Assembly: GCA_029990175.1 (NCBI GenBank) | Contig: JARKIP010000017.1 | Coordinates: 29,437,001 to 29,501,000 of the forward strand | DNA from: Petunia secreta | Taxonomy: Eukaryota; Streptophyta; Magnoliopsida; Solanales; Solanaceae | Length of the DNA stretch: 64,000 nt | Direction: 5' to 3' | Shown here: positions 22,569 to 35,534 of the stretch, piece by piece | Numbering within the stretch: the stretch's first letter is position 1 | Layout: each line of letters opens with the position of its first letter | Position numbers and translations under genes: made by a program | Notes under the pieces: model-generated | Database searches by the model: none | What the model was told of the DNA's origin: nothing | What the model saw: only the letters and a program-made list of their open reading frames with translations

Positions 22569-25500
22569 TGTCACGCCCTAAAATTTTCTAAAAAAAAAAT
22601 AAATAAGGTGCATGAATTAGGTGTTTTAAAGGTACCAAATTATTAAGAGATTTTCGGAGTCGCCACTTGACAAGTTAAAGGTGTGCCAAGTCACTAAAGA
22701 GGTACCTTGGAACACTTATGACTCGTAAGTGGTCTGCGTCAGAGTTCCGGGTAAGGATCTCGATTGACTCTCGGTAAGGTGTTAGGCACCCTCGAGTTCT
22801 GTGCCAAGCACAGTTGCTTTATTGATGCTCTCCGGCTTTTGAGAAATATTGTTTGCTTGTTTGATTGCCGAATTATTATTTGTTACGCTTTGATTTGGAT
22901 GAAAGTTGCTCATTCATTGACGAAGACTCTACCAGAGATTAACCGTGGACGCATTGTCCATTCGAATCTTGATATAAATGAGTTTCGTGTAAACATTGTA
23001 CCTTTATTACGCTTTTATTATTAAGTTAAAATCGTCCATTAACTCAAGTGAAGACTCTATAATCGCACAAGCATTTTGCTCGGACGAAGTCTTCTAACTT
23101 AATTTTGAGTTTCATGTGAACATTTGGGACATTTATTAAAACTTGTGTCGGCCTAAAACATGCCTAATCGTACACTATTCAATTTATTTAAATTTAATGT
23201 CAAACTTGGTAAATCAATTATTGCATAAACAAGGCTATCCATTTTTTCATCTCTTTTCTTATAAAGTTTGTATTGCTACGACATCCATATTCAATCCTAA
23301 ATGTAACAAACTTGTTTTGCAATTAAGTGAATCCTATTCTACCAATACATTAACAATTCTCCCATTCTTTACACGAGTTGTCTTTCACGTTTTCTAGCAC
23401 ATCACTACCAAAGGAAAAGCATTCATTCACAGCTTCTCTTTTATTATTTCATAGCTCTTAAATTTAAGAGTGGAAACTATCAAAGCAAATTAAACATGAA
23501 AAGAAAATTTTCCCTTTCCTTGACAATAAACAAACATGACAGATATGTTAAGAAAGTGAACATATGGAATTAAGCAACCCAACTTTCATGTTTCAAGGCC
23601 TTTAACAGGCTGAAAATACGTGAACATCACAGAAGCAAAATACACTATTTAAAGGGAATTTACCTAATGATTTAACATGACCCCAAGCTCAAACTTAAAG
23701 CAGCAGCAAACACCCTAACGAGTTGAACAAATGCAACAGCTTTGAAGCCTTTATGCCAAACCCAAACCAAACAGCCAGCAACAGGACCAAAGAACACCTT
23801 ACAGCAATAGACAGAAGCTTTTTAAGCCTCAGAACTTCTAGACTGGAACTCCCCTTTTAAACTCTCTAATTTTCATCCTCTCTTTCTTTGTATTTTTTTA
23901 GATCTGTTTTTCTTTCAAAGAGTAAAGAAAAAAAGATGTTTTTTCCAGATTGTTCCCTTGTGTTCAGATCTCCACTCTTTCTTTCACTGGTAAAGTCTGT
24001 CCTCAATGAAGTGAATGTAAGGCCTCTTAAATAGGCTACAAAGAAAAGTGTACATTCAGGTAAAAGACACAAGATCACATGACACTCTTTTACTTTTCAG
24101 AAAAGTGAAATTTACTTTGGCATGCTTTAACTAAACAACAAAAATGATGGCTGGAAAGCCTATTCTTAAGTTGCCACCTCTGTCTTTTAATTGACTTTTC
24201 CACTCTTTTTTTTCAAAGTTTTAGACTTTCACATTGCCCCCAAAACTGACAACTAGACAATTCATGTTCAACATTATTTAACATGTCTGCTAGACAACAA
24301 AAGCAGTTCATGCTTTAACAAATTTACACAAAAGATCAAGACAAGCAATTCCTACAACACTAACAATAAGCCAAGGACATAAACTCAAGACCTGGTCAAA
24401 CCAACTGGTTCTATTTCAACAGCTAAGGATCAATCTTAACAACTTTTTAACAAACTTGGCATACAAAGACAGAGACAAAAATGAAGTGCACCTCACTGTT
24501 TTAACAAACTTTTAACATCTAATGAATGCTAAACAAACAACCACTTTAGTCTCTCCTAGAGACTTTATTTCCACATCTACAAATTTAAACTAAAGTTCAT
24601 TACTTGAAAGAATTGGTCATTTCAGCATATATAAGGTTCCAACTTTCTCCAACAACAAAAATACGTACACTAAGCTTCAACTACACGATCACAAAAGTTA
24701 AGAACTAAAACTAAGCATGTAAACTATCTAAAGACAAAAAGGAATAAGGAAGGTACTATCTTTTCTGTTTTCTAGCCATGGATGAACAAACTACCATCAC
24801 TGCTCAGCCAAGCCTTCGTTACCATTGCACCAAAGCATCGCTGCACCATCACTGATCAACACTACTTCGCTGCTATGCTCGCTGCCTCGCCATTGCGAAA
24901 GCTGCTATGCCAACACCCCACTGCTTCACTTCTAACGCAGCCACCATAGTCACAGATCAGTCCCAGAACCACCGCTACCTCATTGTTATTCTACCACTAC
25001 CCTCGCCTTGAACGCCTCCAATCCGTTGTTGTAGCCTCACTATGGAAACAACATCACAGCATCCAAATACACACACATCGTCATAGCATCACAGCTTTTA
25101 ATAGAATCCACACACCACAGCCTCGCCATGGCTTCGCCACCAATCGTCATCCTCGACACTGATTCATCACACCCCTAGTCCTAAAAACCATCACCACGAC
25201 AAACCCATTGCTGCCTTTGAAAGAACAACCATCATCGCTTCATCACCATAAACACGAGCCAACAGCTTCGCAAGCAAACTGTCTCGCCACCCTCGAATCA
25301 GCCAATTACTTCACAGTCATAGCCTCGCTTCGGCTTCGCTATCCTAACAGCTACAATGCCATCGACACAGCATTATCACCATCGCTATGCTATGGTCGAT
25401 TGCCTCGACATAAACCCCCTCCGATCGCTATATCATCATCACAATCCGAAACCGACAAAACCAAACAGTCATCATACAGACACACACCAAGCATAATACA

Positions 25501-26288
25501 CCAACTCCGTTGTCTAACACCCAACCAAAACAGCCCTGGTTCATAAGAAATATGTTCCCTTCTTCTTTTAACGGATACGATCCCATTTGGGGTCATTTCA
25601 GCTAGAAAAAAGGAAAGAACGGAAAGAGGGAAAGAGAACAGTATGTACCCGTGAAAGATAAACGGAAAATATGGAGGACTCACCGGAAAATCCCACAACC
25701 GTACTTTCAAACATCGATTCACAGTGATTCCTTGATATTTTAGGAAAACCGAAACCAAACCAAGCAAGAAGAGACCGAGGTGGTTCTGGGGATGTAAAAT
25801 TTTGGCCGGAGGAAGGTGGATGATGGTGGAACACAGCGCCTAGTGGCAAAATCCGGCAAAAATCGAAACTAGGGTAGAGCTTCTTTGTGTGTTCTGATTT
25901 TTGGGGGAAAATATCAAAAATGGCAAAGTTTTGATTTATATAGTTAGGGAGGTGGGTCGGGTCGAGTAGGTATTGGGCTGGGTTAATGGGTTGTCCTTTT
26001 CTGATTTAACATGCTCAAATGGCCTTTAAATCTAAACAAAATATATACACAATTATATAAACATGCTATTAGTTAAACTAGACACATCAACATAACAATT
26101 ATAATTTAGCCACTGACTCACAATTAAATAATTAATCACATCACAAATATATATTTTTTGATGATTTTCTAGTATTTTTCTCCTAATTAAATGACTAGAA
26201 TTAGCTATGATATGGATGAAATTGAGGAAAATTAACACTACTATTTTACCTATTTTGGTATTTTAGGTGTCAAAATTAGGTGATTACA
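22569..26288 (-). repeat. 3' LTR of the minus-strand Ogre-like element
   Basis: 3720 bp. Its inner boundary is set by the polypurine tract (plus strand GCTGCCTCTCTTT at about 26289-26301). It is near identical to 33817-35523 over the first 1.7 kb. It includes the AGGTGTTAGGCACCCTCGAG motif typical of Ogre LTRs. ORFs in 25200-25850 are low-complexity and not called. Confidence 0.83.
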
Positions 26289-26834
26289 GCTGCCTCTCTT
26301 TGTTCGAGAACATGAAGAGTTTTCGGACAAAGACGTAATCGACAACTAATTTTGGATTTTTCTATTCTAACCGAGAACACGCTTGCAAAATTATGACCGT
26401 ACCCTGACTACAAGGCTACCTACATATCCCCGGACTAAGGAATCAGGTCAGTGTAGTTCCCCACGTGCGGTAGCTGGGACTACTGCAAATAGATAGACAC
26501 TAGACTTTTCTAGACACACTAGGACTTACTCTAGACACTACTAGACACACGTTCACTAACATTAGATACTTCTATTACATTGGGACTGACATAAGACACT
26601 TCTAACACACTGAGGCTGCTGCTGCTGGTTTCTGTGTTGCTAGTAGCCAGCTGGTGGTCATTGCTTTACAAAGAAAAATGAAATTACAACATTGAAATGT
26701 AAAATTACAATTTCTAAGCTAACTCTTCATGCTTCCCAAACTGATGAACTGGTTCGAAACTCCCAATACCCAAGTGGGTCTTGAAAACTTGAAATTACCG
26801 CTCGTGCGGGCTTGACTTGAAAGGTTACATCTCC

Positions 26835-27200
26835 GCTTTGACGGGCTTTGACTTGAAAACTTAAATTGCTGCTTCGATGGGCTTTGACTTGAATGAAATT
26901 GCCGCTTTGGCGGACTTGACTTGAAAAAAATGAAATTGTCGCTTTGACAGACTTTGACTTGAATGAAATTTCCGCTTTGACGGACTTTGACTTGAAAACT
27001 GAAATTGCCGCTTTGACAGACTTTGACTTGAATGATGTTGCCGCTTTGACGGACTTTGACTTGAATGAAATTGTCGTTTTGATGGACTTTGACTAGAAAA
27101 TTGAAATTGTCGCTTTGACGGACTTTGACTTGAATGAAATTGCCGCTTTGACGGACTTGACTTGAAAAATTGAAATTGCTGCTTTGACGGGGTTAACTTG
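26835..27200. repeat. Minisatellite A, about 33-41 bp unit
   Basis: GCCGCTTTGACGGACTTTGA followed by CTTGAATGAAATT recurs about ten times with length variation. It starts the repeat-rich part next to the 3' LTR of the minus-strand Ogre-like element. Confidence 0.88.
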
Positions 27201-27209
27201 AAAAATAAA

Positions 27210-27775
27210 ACTGGAACCATCACTCTGGTGGGTCTTGCTCTTTTGAATTGAACACCATAACTCTGATGGGTCTTGCTTTTTCTGAAAATTAAAACCATCT
27301 CTCTGATGGGTCTTGTTCTTGCTGAATTGGAAACCATCACTCTGATGGGTCTTGCTTCTTCTGAAAACTGAAAACCATCACTCTGATGGGTCTTGCTTCT
27401 TCTGAAAATTGAAAAACCATCACTCTGATGGGCCTTGCTTCTGCTGGAAATTAGAAACCATCACTCTGATGGGTCTTGCTTCTGCTGGAAATTGAAAACC
27501 ATCACTCGATGGGTCTTGTTTTTTTACTGAATTGCAAACCATTACCCCGATGGGTCTTGCTTTTGCTGAAAATTGAAAAATCATCACTCTGATGGATCTG
27601 GCTTCTGCTGGAAATTGAAAACTATCACTCTGATGGGTCTTGCTTCTTCCGAAAATTGAAAACCATCACTCTGATGGATCTTGCTTTTGTTGAAAATTAG
27701 AAACCATCAGTCTGATGGGTCTCTCTTATGCTGGAAATTGAAAACCATCACTCTGATGGATCTTACTATTCTTTG
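27210..27775. repeat. Minisatellite B, about 41 bp unit, about 14 copies
   Basis: ACCATCACTCTGATGGGTCT followed by TGCTTCTGCTGAAAATTGAAA recurs in tandem. The ATCACTCTGATGG core is partly self-complementary. The 159-codon minus-strand ORF here is a repeat artefact. Confidence 0.9.
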
Positions 27776-27849
27776 AGCAAAACTGACTCGAAAATGAAAT
27801 GATCGCTATCTTTCAGCGAAAACTGGTAAGAAATGAACTTCTGCATTAT

Positions 27850-28090
27850 CATGGGAGTGCCCAACTTTTAAATCTATTTTCTACAACTTCTACATTGTAT
27901 GGGAGTGCCCGATTTTTGAATCTAACTTCTACATTATATGGGAGTGCCTGACTTTTGAAACTAAAACTTCTACATTATATGGGAGTGCCCGAATTTTGAA
28001 TCTAAAACATCTACATTATATGGGAGTGCTCGACTTTTGAATCTAAAGCATCTACATTATATGGGAGTGTCAGACTGTTGAATCTAAAAC
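27850..28090. repeat. Minisatellite C, about 41 bp unit, about 6 copies
   Basis: CTACATTATATGGGAGTGCC followed by CGACTTTTGAATCTAAAA repeats in tandem, directly after array B but unrelated in sequence. Confidence 0.9.
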
Positions 28091-30968
28091 ATCTAATTGT
28101 TGAGACTATATCCTTTTGCATTGTCAAGGGTGAGCTCTGTCTGCTAAATTTGACATCTTCCATTATAATAGGAGGGCCTGTTGTTGAGGTTGACATATTT
28201 CTGGTAGATCATATCTTCTTGGTTACTAACCCATGGCGAACTCTTGCCTTGAAGGTGGGAATTCTACCGATTTCACACCTGCGGTCTTGACTTGACAGTT
28301 GGAAACTCTGACCCATTATCCTAATGGGGTGTTGTCTGAAGATTGAAAGCCCTACTGATCTTCCAAATTAGGGTTCAGTTTGAAGCTTGAAGTTTCCACT
28401 CTCGATTCAGGTGGTCCTTGCTCTTGCCAATAGTGCACAAAATATCATTTTGGCATTCTTTCATTCTGGCTACACAATCCATAAATCATGTTCTTATAAA
28501 ATGAGGTTGGTGATTCTTGGCTTGCCCTTCAGAGTAATTTCAGACAAACGATGTCTTGATGTTGTCAATTTGTTTCTAATATCCCAACAAAGGGTCAATG
28601 ATGCCAAATGTTACCCCCAAATCTTCAGCCCAAACACTTGTAGAAAATAACATGTTGTTCCATGGCGACTTATCTGGTACATTCTTGGCATGTTGTTTTT
28701 GTTGCTGAGATGCGGCATGGGAGTTGCCCATTTGGGTCCTGACAATGATATGGTACAACTTTGAAACCTATGAACAAATTTTGCCAAACTTTCTTTTAGC
28801 TTGTTTCATATTATCAAATGAAGGAAATTAAAAGAATAATGAAGGAAGGATGAATTGAAGAAATTTGAAGAGGAGACATCGAACAAAAGATATCCCTGAA
28901 AGATAGAAGGAAAACTATTTAGAGGTGAAATGACGACTTCAATGAACATGACATACATCTTGGAATAAAGTCTTGACCTTTTCAGCACAGTTTGTCCTTG
29001 ATTTTGCCCCTGTTTGACAATCTAGAGGCAATTGTATGCTTGGTCCGATCATGATGAAAAATCAGACACCCATCATTCGACTAGTGGCGCCCTTTCAGGT
29101 TTTCACCGACTAGCCTCTCTCTTTTTTCCTTTTCCTCACTGTTGTCTTTCGGTGCCCTTTCAGGTTTTCACCGACAAGACTTTATTTTGTTTTTTTTTCA
29201 TTTTTTTGCTCTTTCCCAATCGACCTCCCTCTCTCCTTACTGCTCGACCCCGTCTTTCATTTCTTCCTTAAATTTGGCATTTATCTTGATTCCCCGGAGA
29301 ATTTCTCCTTTAATGACCTTGGTCCTCCCAGCTCCTAAATGTGATTGTCGGCTTATAAGAATGCGACTTTACAGCATGGAACTTATCTCTTGATACCCTA
29401 CTCGGCTTGACATTCTCAATGATCGGTCAGAAGGGTCTTTATTTGGACTGTAACATTGGATTTGGCTAGGCTATGAAGAAAGGGGTTCAACGTAAAAGCT
29501 CAGAAACATCTCATGAGACGATCAGATGAATATCACAAACTATGAAATCACCGCTTTTTGAAAATAAAACAAACTTATTTCCCCCAATTTAGGCAAATTG
29601 GGGATTATCTCTCTTTTATTTTATTTTATTTTTTTTTTTTTTTGAGTTTTTTCTCTTTTGTTTGAAAAGCGGTATGAAAGCATCTCATGAAATGACTTGG
29701 TGAATGATACAACCCTTGGAATCATTTCTTTTAAAATAACAACAAACTGTAGCCCCGGTTTAGTGAAACCGAGGAATTATCTTTTGAATTTTCTAATATG
29801 AAAACATAGGGAATATTGAGATTATCCCCCGAGATGAACACAATGAAAGAAAAGGGATGTTGACTTTCTCCTCTTTCTTTTTTTTTTAAAATAAACTTCT
29901 GTCCCAGTTTATCCTAAACTGGGACGCTCTGAGGTTTTTTTTTTCGACTTCGAGACTGATATACCAAGCATCTAATGAAACAGACTAATATATGGTATGA
30001 TAAAATAGAAGTTTGTTTTTATTTTATTTTAAAATAAAAACAAACTTCTGCCCCAGTTTAGCATAGAATGGGGAACAAAATTTATTTAACGTTGGCCGCA
30101 AACTTGGAGGCAAGTTTTTGCGTCAATATGAACATGGAAAAAAATGAACTTTCTCCTGTTATGACCGCACCCGAATTATTGCCTACGTATCCTTTTGAGA
30201 GGAACCAGGTCAAACGTAGCTCTACCACTGAGGTAGATTTTGTTTTTGTATTCTGTTTTTTTTTTCTTTCTTTTCCTCTTTTTTTTTTTATTGTCATATC
30301 AAATTGATTCCAAGGGAAGGGTAGGCAAAGAAAACACAGAACAAGGCTCAAAAAGGGCTGACAAAGTTATAATGTGTTTGGGTAGTAGAAATAAAAGTCG
30401 TTCGTCATCCCGACCCGAGAATGCCTCGTACAAATAATGATTCAGTTAATTGACCTGGATTGATCCACACGTGTCCTCGACTTCTACTTCAATGATGGTT
30501 CTCAAAACTGGTATTTCAAATTCGGTCGAAGCGACCGTGCACGATTTTGAACTTCTCACAGATCTCCCTCATCCGATGACTATTGATTAATTCCCAACTT
30601 ATTTCGCTCCCTCTCTTATCACTCTTTACTACTCAAATAGCTCACAATGCCAGAGTGCGTGTTTAGATCAAGACGTAGACTCCGCACACATGTCATGTTA
30701 TTAAGGTCGACAAAACATAAAACAGAAAACTAAGGAGGTAAGAACAGGAAACATAAAAGACCGAATATTTGGACGAGATGGATCTATCTTTCATTGAATT
30801 GAAGATATAAGGGTTTTAACAAACAAAACAAGAAAAATAATGCACTTGGGTTACAACCCTTGAATAACCAAGTACACAGAAAGATTACCAAAACAAGCTA
30901 CAACATTTCACAGTCATTCAATTGCAAGTCAGGACCAGTTTCCTGCTTTTCATGCATTGTTGAGCCAT
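28091..30968 (-). other. Untranslated interior of the minus-strand Ogre-like element
   Basis: No convincing coding sequence. There are several scattered copies of a motif around CCCAGTTTAGCATAGA / CCCAGTTTATCCTAAACTGG next to AAACAAACTTCTG (about 29750, 29900, 30050), long T runs (29625-29645, 29878-29888, 30256-30290) and duplicated GCCCTTTCAGGTTTTCACCG segments at 29090 and 29153. This resembles the long non-coding regions of Tat-lineage elements. Confidence 0.55.
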
Positions 30969-32472
30969 TCACAAGGATGCACCTGAATCTGGCAATTTCT
31001 TCCTTTTTTCCTTATTTTCTCCAAGTCCCATCAGGGTAAACTTCACTTCTTTGGGACTGATGAATGACCGAGTTGGACACTGAATTGGCTCAATGACCAC
31101 ATCTTGCCTTGTTGTGTTGATAGTTGATGCATTTGGCCCACCGACTGATACAACAATAGATGACTCATGGCTTCTGGTGTCTGGGGAAGGACCAACTGCC
31201 ACAATCTGCTTGGCCTCATCCCCTTTCAAGTCTTCTTTTGTGAACACTGTCCCAACCATACTTGTGTCATTTGGAACATTATGAACCGGCGAAGGAATTT
31301 GGTTCACATGTTGTGTCTCATCCCACACCATCTTTATCTGATTGTTGTCTATCAATGCTTCATTTACTTTTTTGAGATCCCAACAGTTCTCAATGTCAGG
31401 TCCAGGCGCTCCAGAATGAAAAGCACAACGGCGCGAGCGATCCACTTTTCCAGTTGGATTCATGTTTCTTGAGATGGGTTTCAGCATGTTAGTTTGTTGT
31501 AGCTTTTCAAACAGGTTGGTGTAAGATTCCTCGATTAGTGTGAACATCATCATCCCCCGTCGTCGCAACTTCTTATGACATGCACTCAGACGGGAGCATG
31601 GATTTTTTTTTTTCGGGAGGGAAGGTTAGGCGAAGCCTGGAAGTGATTGTGAGGAGTATTATATGTGGTTTGTGTGGCTAGTGCACGCCATTGCGGATAG
31701 GAAGATGTTGGAGCATATGGATGCACTTTGTGGAGTGGATGGGTGGAGTATTTTGGATCATGTGGGAAGTGGTGGTGTTGATGATGCTTTTGTGGAGTTC
31801 GCGAGTATGAGTGGGGTTGTTTGAATTCTCCTTTGCTCCACTTTCTGGGATCTCGTTCACTTTCTATTTCATTGCGAAGACTTTCTGACCTAGCTAGGAC
31901 AGTGAATTGTGGAGCAGAGACCGAGGGTGGAGCAAGTGGAGATTGTGGTGCCAGAGGACACATTGTGGAGGATCCTGCCACTTTTGATTCATTGTAGTAG
32001 TGAGGAGATTCGGGAGAATACTGAGAGTCCTCAACTGTTGTAGGCGGGCCTTGTGCCTGATGCACGACATTCGGTGCACGATCTGAGAGACTGGCTGGCA
32101 TGGGAAGATCTGTCTGTCCCGAAGTAATGGCAAGATACATGTCAGCCACTAACTTTTTAGATTTTAGACCTCTTTAGTCAACCTCTCATTCTGCTCGGCC
32201 ATCAACCGTTTCTGATTTTTGACCTCTTCGGTAAATCTCTCATTCTGCTCAACCACCAATTGTTTTAGATTTTTGACCTTTTAGGTCAACCTCTCATTCA
32301 ATTCAATCAAACGCTCGTGAGCCTCTAACTTAGAATTCCCACCTTCAGACGTCATGACCACGGGTCGCGTTGATGTTGTTCTGTAGGGGTGATATGATGC
32401 CAGAATGTCTGCCCGAGTTACCGCAGAGGTCCAAACAACTAGTGGCAAACAAATTGGGTTAGCACAAGACAC
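30969..32472 (-). pseudogene. Broken gag of the minus-strand Ogre-like element
   Basis: Three minus-strand ORFs in succession (32472-32281, 32149-31586, 31568-30969) read as parts of one Ogre-type gag. The first ends in a LIELNERLT-type repeat that continues in other frames at 32270-32160 (NQ/AEQNERLT segments). The second is rich in proline and histidine. The third contains RCAFHSGAPGPDIENC followed by WDLKK, the cysteine/histidine motif of Ogre gag just before the protease region. Frames are broken near 31575 (a T run at 31602-31612) and at about 32150-32280. No protease, reverse transcriptase or integrase follows. The product would be a nucleocapsid/capsid precursor, now nonfunctional. Confidence 0.7.
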
Positions 32473-33795
32473 ACATTGACAAGCTTATGGTTGTTATGCG
32501 TCTTCCCGAAAAGGTTCGCAATATATGCCGCTCGTACCGGCCCTATCCCAAAAATATTAGCTACATGTTGTGTTAAGAAAAGTCAAGACGCAAATTGTAG
32601 ACGCATGTAACTCGAGATAACAGACAAGCTTGACTTTCTTTTTTTCTTTTCTTTCCCTCTTTTTTTTCTTATCCTTTTACTTTTAATCATTTTTCTTGAA
32701 ACAACTGACATAATTAAAACAATGACACGAGACAAGAGTCAAAATAAAAACACGACGTCTGGGTATTTAGAGAATTAGGAAAAAACTAGGATACAAAATG
32801 ACAGACACGAGACACATGAACGATTAACAAAATTTTGCCATTTGACATAAAAAGACGAAAAATTAGTGTCATACTCAGGATAAAACTAAAACACAGACTC
32901 GGACACAGGAACATTTCAAAAATTTTGTCACTATAACATAAACTGATGACCAAAAATTATCTTGAGACTCGGGATGAAACCCGGACACTGACCTAGGAAA
33001 ACATAAAGGGTTCCAACACTTTTGCCATTATAACAGCGTGAAAATGACTCTAAGAATTTTCTACAACTGGGGATAAAGTCCGAACACAGACCTAGACAAA
33101 CAGAAAGTGTTCTAAAATTTTCACCATTATAGTGACAATAAACTATTTTCAAAACAAACTCGGGCCAAAACCTGAACACAAAACTAACACAAGACTCTAA
33201 AAAAAATTTCTTCGTTACAATGGTTTAAATGATGACACCTTTTTTTTTCAAAGTATACCCCGACCTCTCAAACCAATAATGGTCAGCATAATAACCTTCC
33301 GGATATATGCAACACAGAAATGCCCTAAATGTATCTTTCTAGGACGTGGGTCCTGTCTTGACGCGAAGGAGGTCGGCCTAGACAAGTGCATTACCGGTGT
33401 ACCGCACCTCACTAAGTCATCAAATGAAATACATATAAATCGGGCCTAAAGGTTTAACTCTAGGTGACACAATTGACTCGGTGTCTAGACTGGCTCAAAA
33501 CCCGGTGGAAAAACCGGGCGGAAAGCGCATCGAGGTTGTCCGGCAACAGTGTCTCCGACTTAACCCCGACACACCATCCTCTTAAATCATGGGCAATTTT
33601 GTGTAAGAAGGTTTCCCAGATGCTGAAAGCAATACTGGTATATATATATCAGAGACTCAGAGGGTTGCGCGAGAGGAGACAGTTTATATATAGTTCAGAT
33701 AAATATTAAAGCAGTAACATTCAAAACATGGCAAACAAACAAACAAATATTCACAAGCCTAAAAGCAAAAATTATTAAAGCCTGGGATTCTAATT

Positions 33796-33813
33796 TCCCT
33801 AGCAGAGTCGCCA
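33796..33813 (-). other. Primer-binding site of the minus-strand Ogre-like element
   Basis: The minus strand reads TGGCGACTCTGCTAGGGA, three bases after the 5' LTR. It is the same arginine-tRNA-type site as in the plus-strand Ogre-like element, with two differences. Confidence 0.8.
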
Positions 33814-33816
33814 AGC

Positions 33817-35523
33817 TGTCACGCCCTAAAATTTTCTAAAATAAATAAATAAGGTGCGTGACTTAGGCGTTTTAAAGGTACCAAATTATTAAGATATTTT
33901 CGAGGTCGCAACTTGACAAGTTAAAGGTGTGCCAAGTCACCAAAGAGGTACCTTGGAACACCTATGACTCGTAAGTGATCTGCGTCAGAGTTCCGGGTAA
34001 GGATCTCGGTTGACTCTCGGGAAGGTGTTAGTCACCCTCGAGTTCTGTGCCAAGTACAGTTGCTTTATTGACGCTCTCCGGCTTTTGTGAATTATTGTTT
34101 GCTTGTTTGATTGCCGAATTATTATTTATTACGCTTTGATTTGGATGAAAGTCGCCCGTTCATTGACGAAGACTCTACCAAAGTTTAACCGTGGACGCAT
34201 TGTCCATTTGAATCTTGATATAAATAAGTTTCGTGTAAACATTGTACCTTTATTACGCTTTTATTATTATGTTAAAATCGTCCATTCATTCAAGTGAAGA
34301 CAATATTAGATATAATCGCACAAGCAATTTGCTCGGACGAAGTCTTCTAATTTAATTTTAATTTTCATGTGAACATTTGGGACATTATTAAAACTTGTGT
34401 CGGCCTAAAACGTGCCTAATCGTACACTATTCTATTTATTCAAATTTAATGTCAAACTTGGTAAATCAATTATTGCATAAACAAGGCTATCCATTTTTTC
34501 ATCTCTTTTCTTATAAAGTTTGTATTGCTGCGACATCCATATTCAATCCTAAATATAACAAACTTGTTTTGCAATTAAGTGAATCCTATTCTACCAATAC
34601 ATTAACAATTTTCCCATTCTTTACACGAGTTGTCTTTCACGTTTTTTAGCACATCACTTTCAAAGGAAAAGCATTCATTCACAGCTTCTCTTTTATTATT
34701 TCATAGCTCTTAAATTTATGAGTGGAAACTATCAAAGCAAATTAAACATGAAAAGAAACTTTTCCCTTTCCTTGACAACAAACAAACATGACAGATATGT
34801 AAAGAATGTGAACATATGGAATTAAGCAGCCCAAATTTCATGTTTCAAGGCCTTTAACAGGCTGAAAATACGTGAACATCACAGAAGCAAAATACACTAT
34901 TTAAAGGGAATTTACCTAATGATTTAACATGACCCCAAGCTCAAACTTAAAGCAGCAGCAAACACCCTAACGAGTTGAACAAATGCAACAGCTATGAAGC
35001 CTTTATGCCAAACCCAAACCAAACAACCAGCAACAGGACCAAAGAATACCTTACAGCAATAGAAGGAAGCTTTTTTAGCCTCAGAACTTCTAGACTAGAA
35101 TTCCCCTTTAAACTCTCAAATTTTCATCCTCTCTTTCTTTGTATTTTTTCAGATCTGTTTTTCTTCCAAAGAGTGAAGAAGAAAAGATGTTTTTTCCAGA
35201 TTGTTCCCTTGTGTTCAGATCTCCTTTCTTCTTTCACTGGTGAAGTCTGTCGTTAATGAAGTGAAGGTAAGGCCTCTTAAATAGGCTACAAGGAAAAGTG
35301 TACATCCAGGTAAAAGACACAAGATCATATGACACTCTTTTACTTTTCAGAAAAGTGAAATTTATTTTGGCATGCTTTAACTAAACAACAAAAATAATGG
35401 CTGGAAAGCCTATTCTTAAGCTGCCACCTTTGTCTTTTAATTGACTTTTCCACTCTTTCTTTTCAAAGTTTTAGACTTTCACATTGCCCCCAAAAGTGAC
35501 AACTAGAGAATTCATGTTCAACA
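33817..35523 (-). repeat. Truncated 5' LTR of the minus-strand Ogre-like element
   Basis: 1707 bp, collinear with 22569-24273. Homology ends at about 35523-35529, after which copia reverse-transcriptase sequence starts abruptly. Confidence 0.85.
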
Positions 35524-35534
35524 TTATTTCTGGA

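Larger units (their letters stand above)
22569..35523 (-). mobile_element. Minus-strand Ogre-like element (non-autonomous), 5' LTR truncated by deletion
   Basis: The complete 3' LTR (22569-26288) starts on the minus strand TGTAATCACC after the purine tract AAAGAGAGGCAGC and ends GGGCGTGACA. A partial 5' LTR (33817-35523) matches the inner 1.7 kb of it, and a primer-binding site lies at 33796-33813. The 7.5-kb interior has a broken gag and three minisatellites but no reverse transcriptase or integrase. The 5' LTR homology stops at about 35529, where copia reverse-transcriptase sequence begins, so a deletion removed the outer 2 kb of this LTR. The outer flank at 22564-22568 (CAGAC) therefore has no partner duplication. 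Confidence 0.85.

Noticed and set aside
25208..25849. Opposed ORFs of 83-125 codons
   Set aside because: Low-complexity histidine/serine/proline-rich sequence within an Ogre LTR; no match to a known family.
26861..27340. 159-codon minus-strand ORF rich in serine, lysine and glutamine (SPSKRQF repeats)
   Set aside because: It is a translation of minisatellites A and B; the DNA repeat explains it.
27210..28090. Possible CRISPR array (regular about 41-bp repeats)
   Set aside because: The units are contiguous with no unique spacers, in a plant retrotransposon; they are minisatellites.
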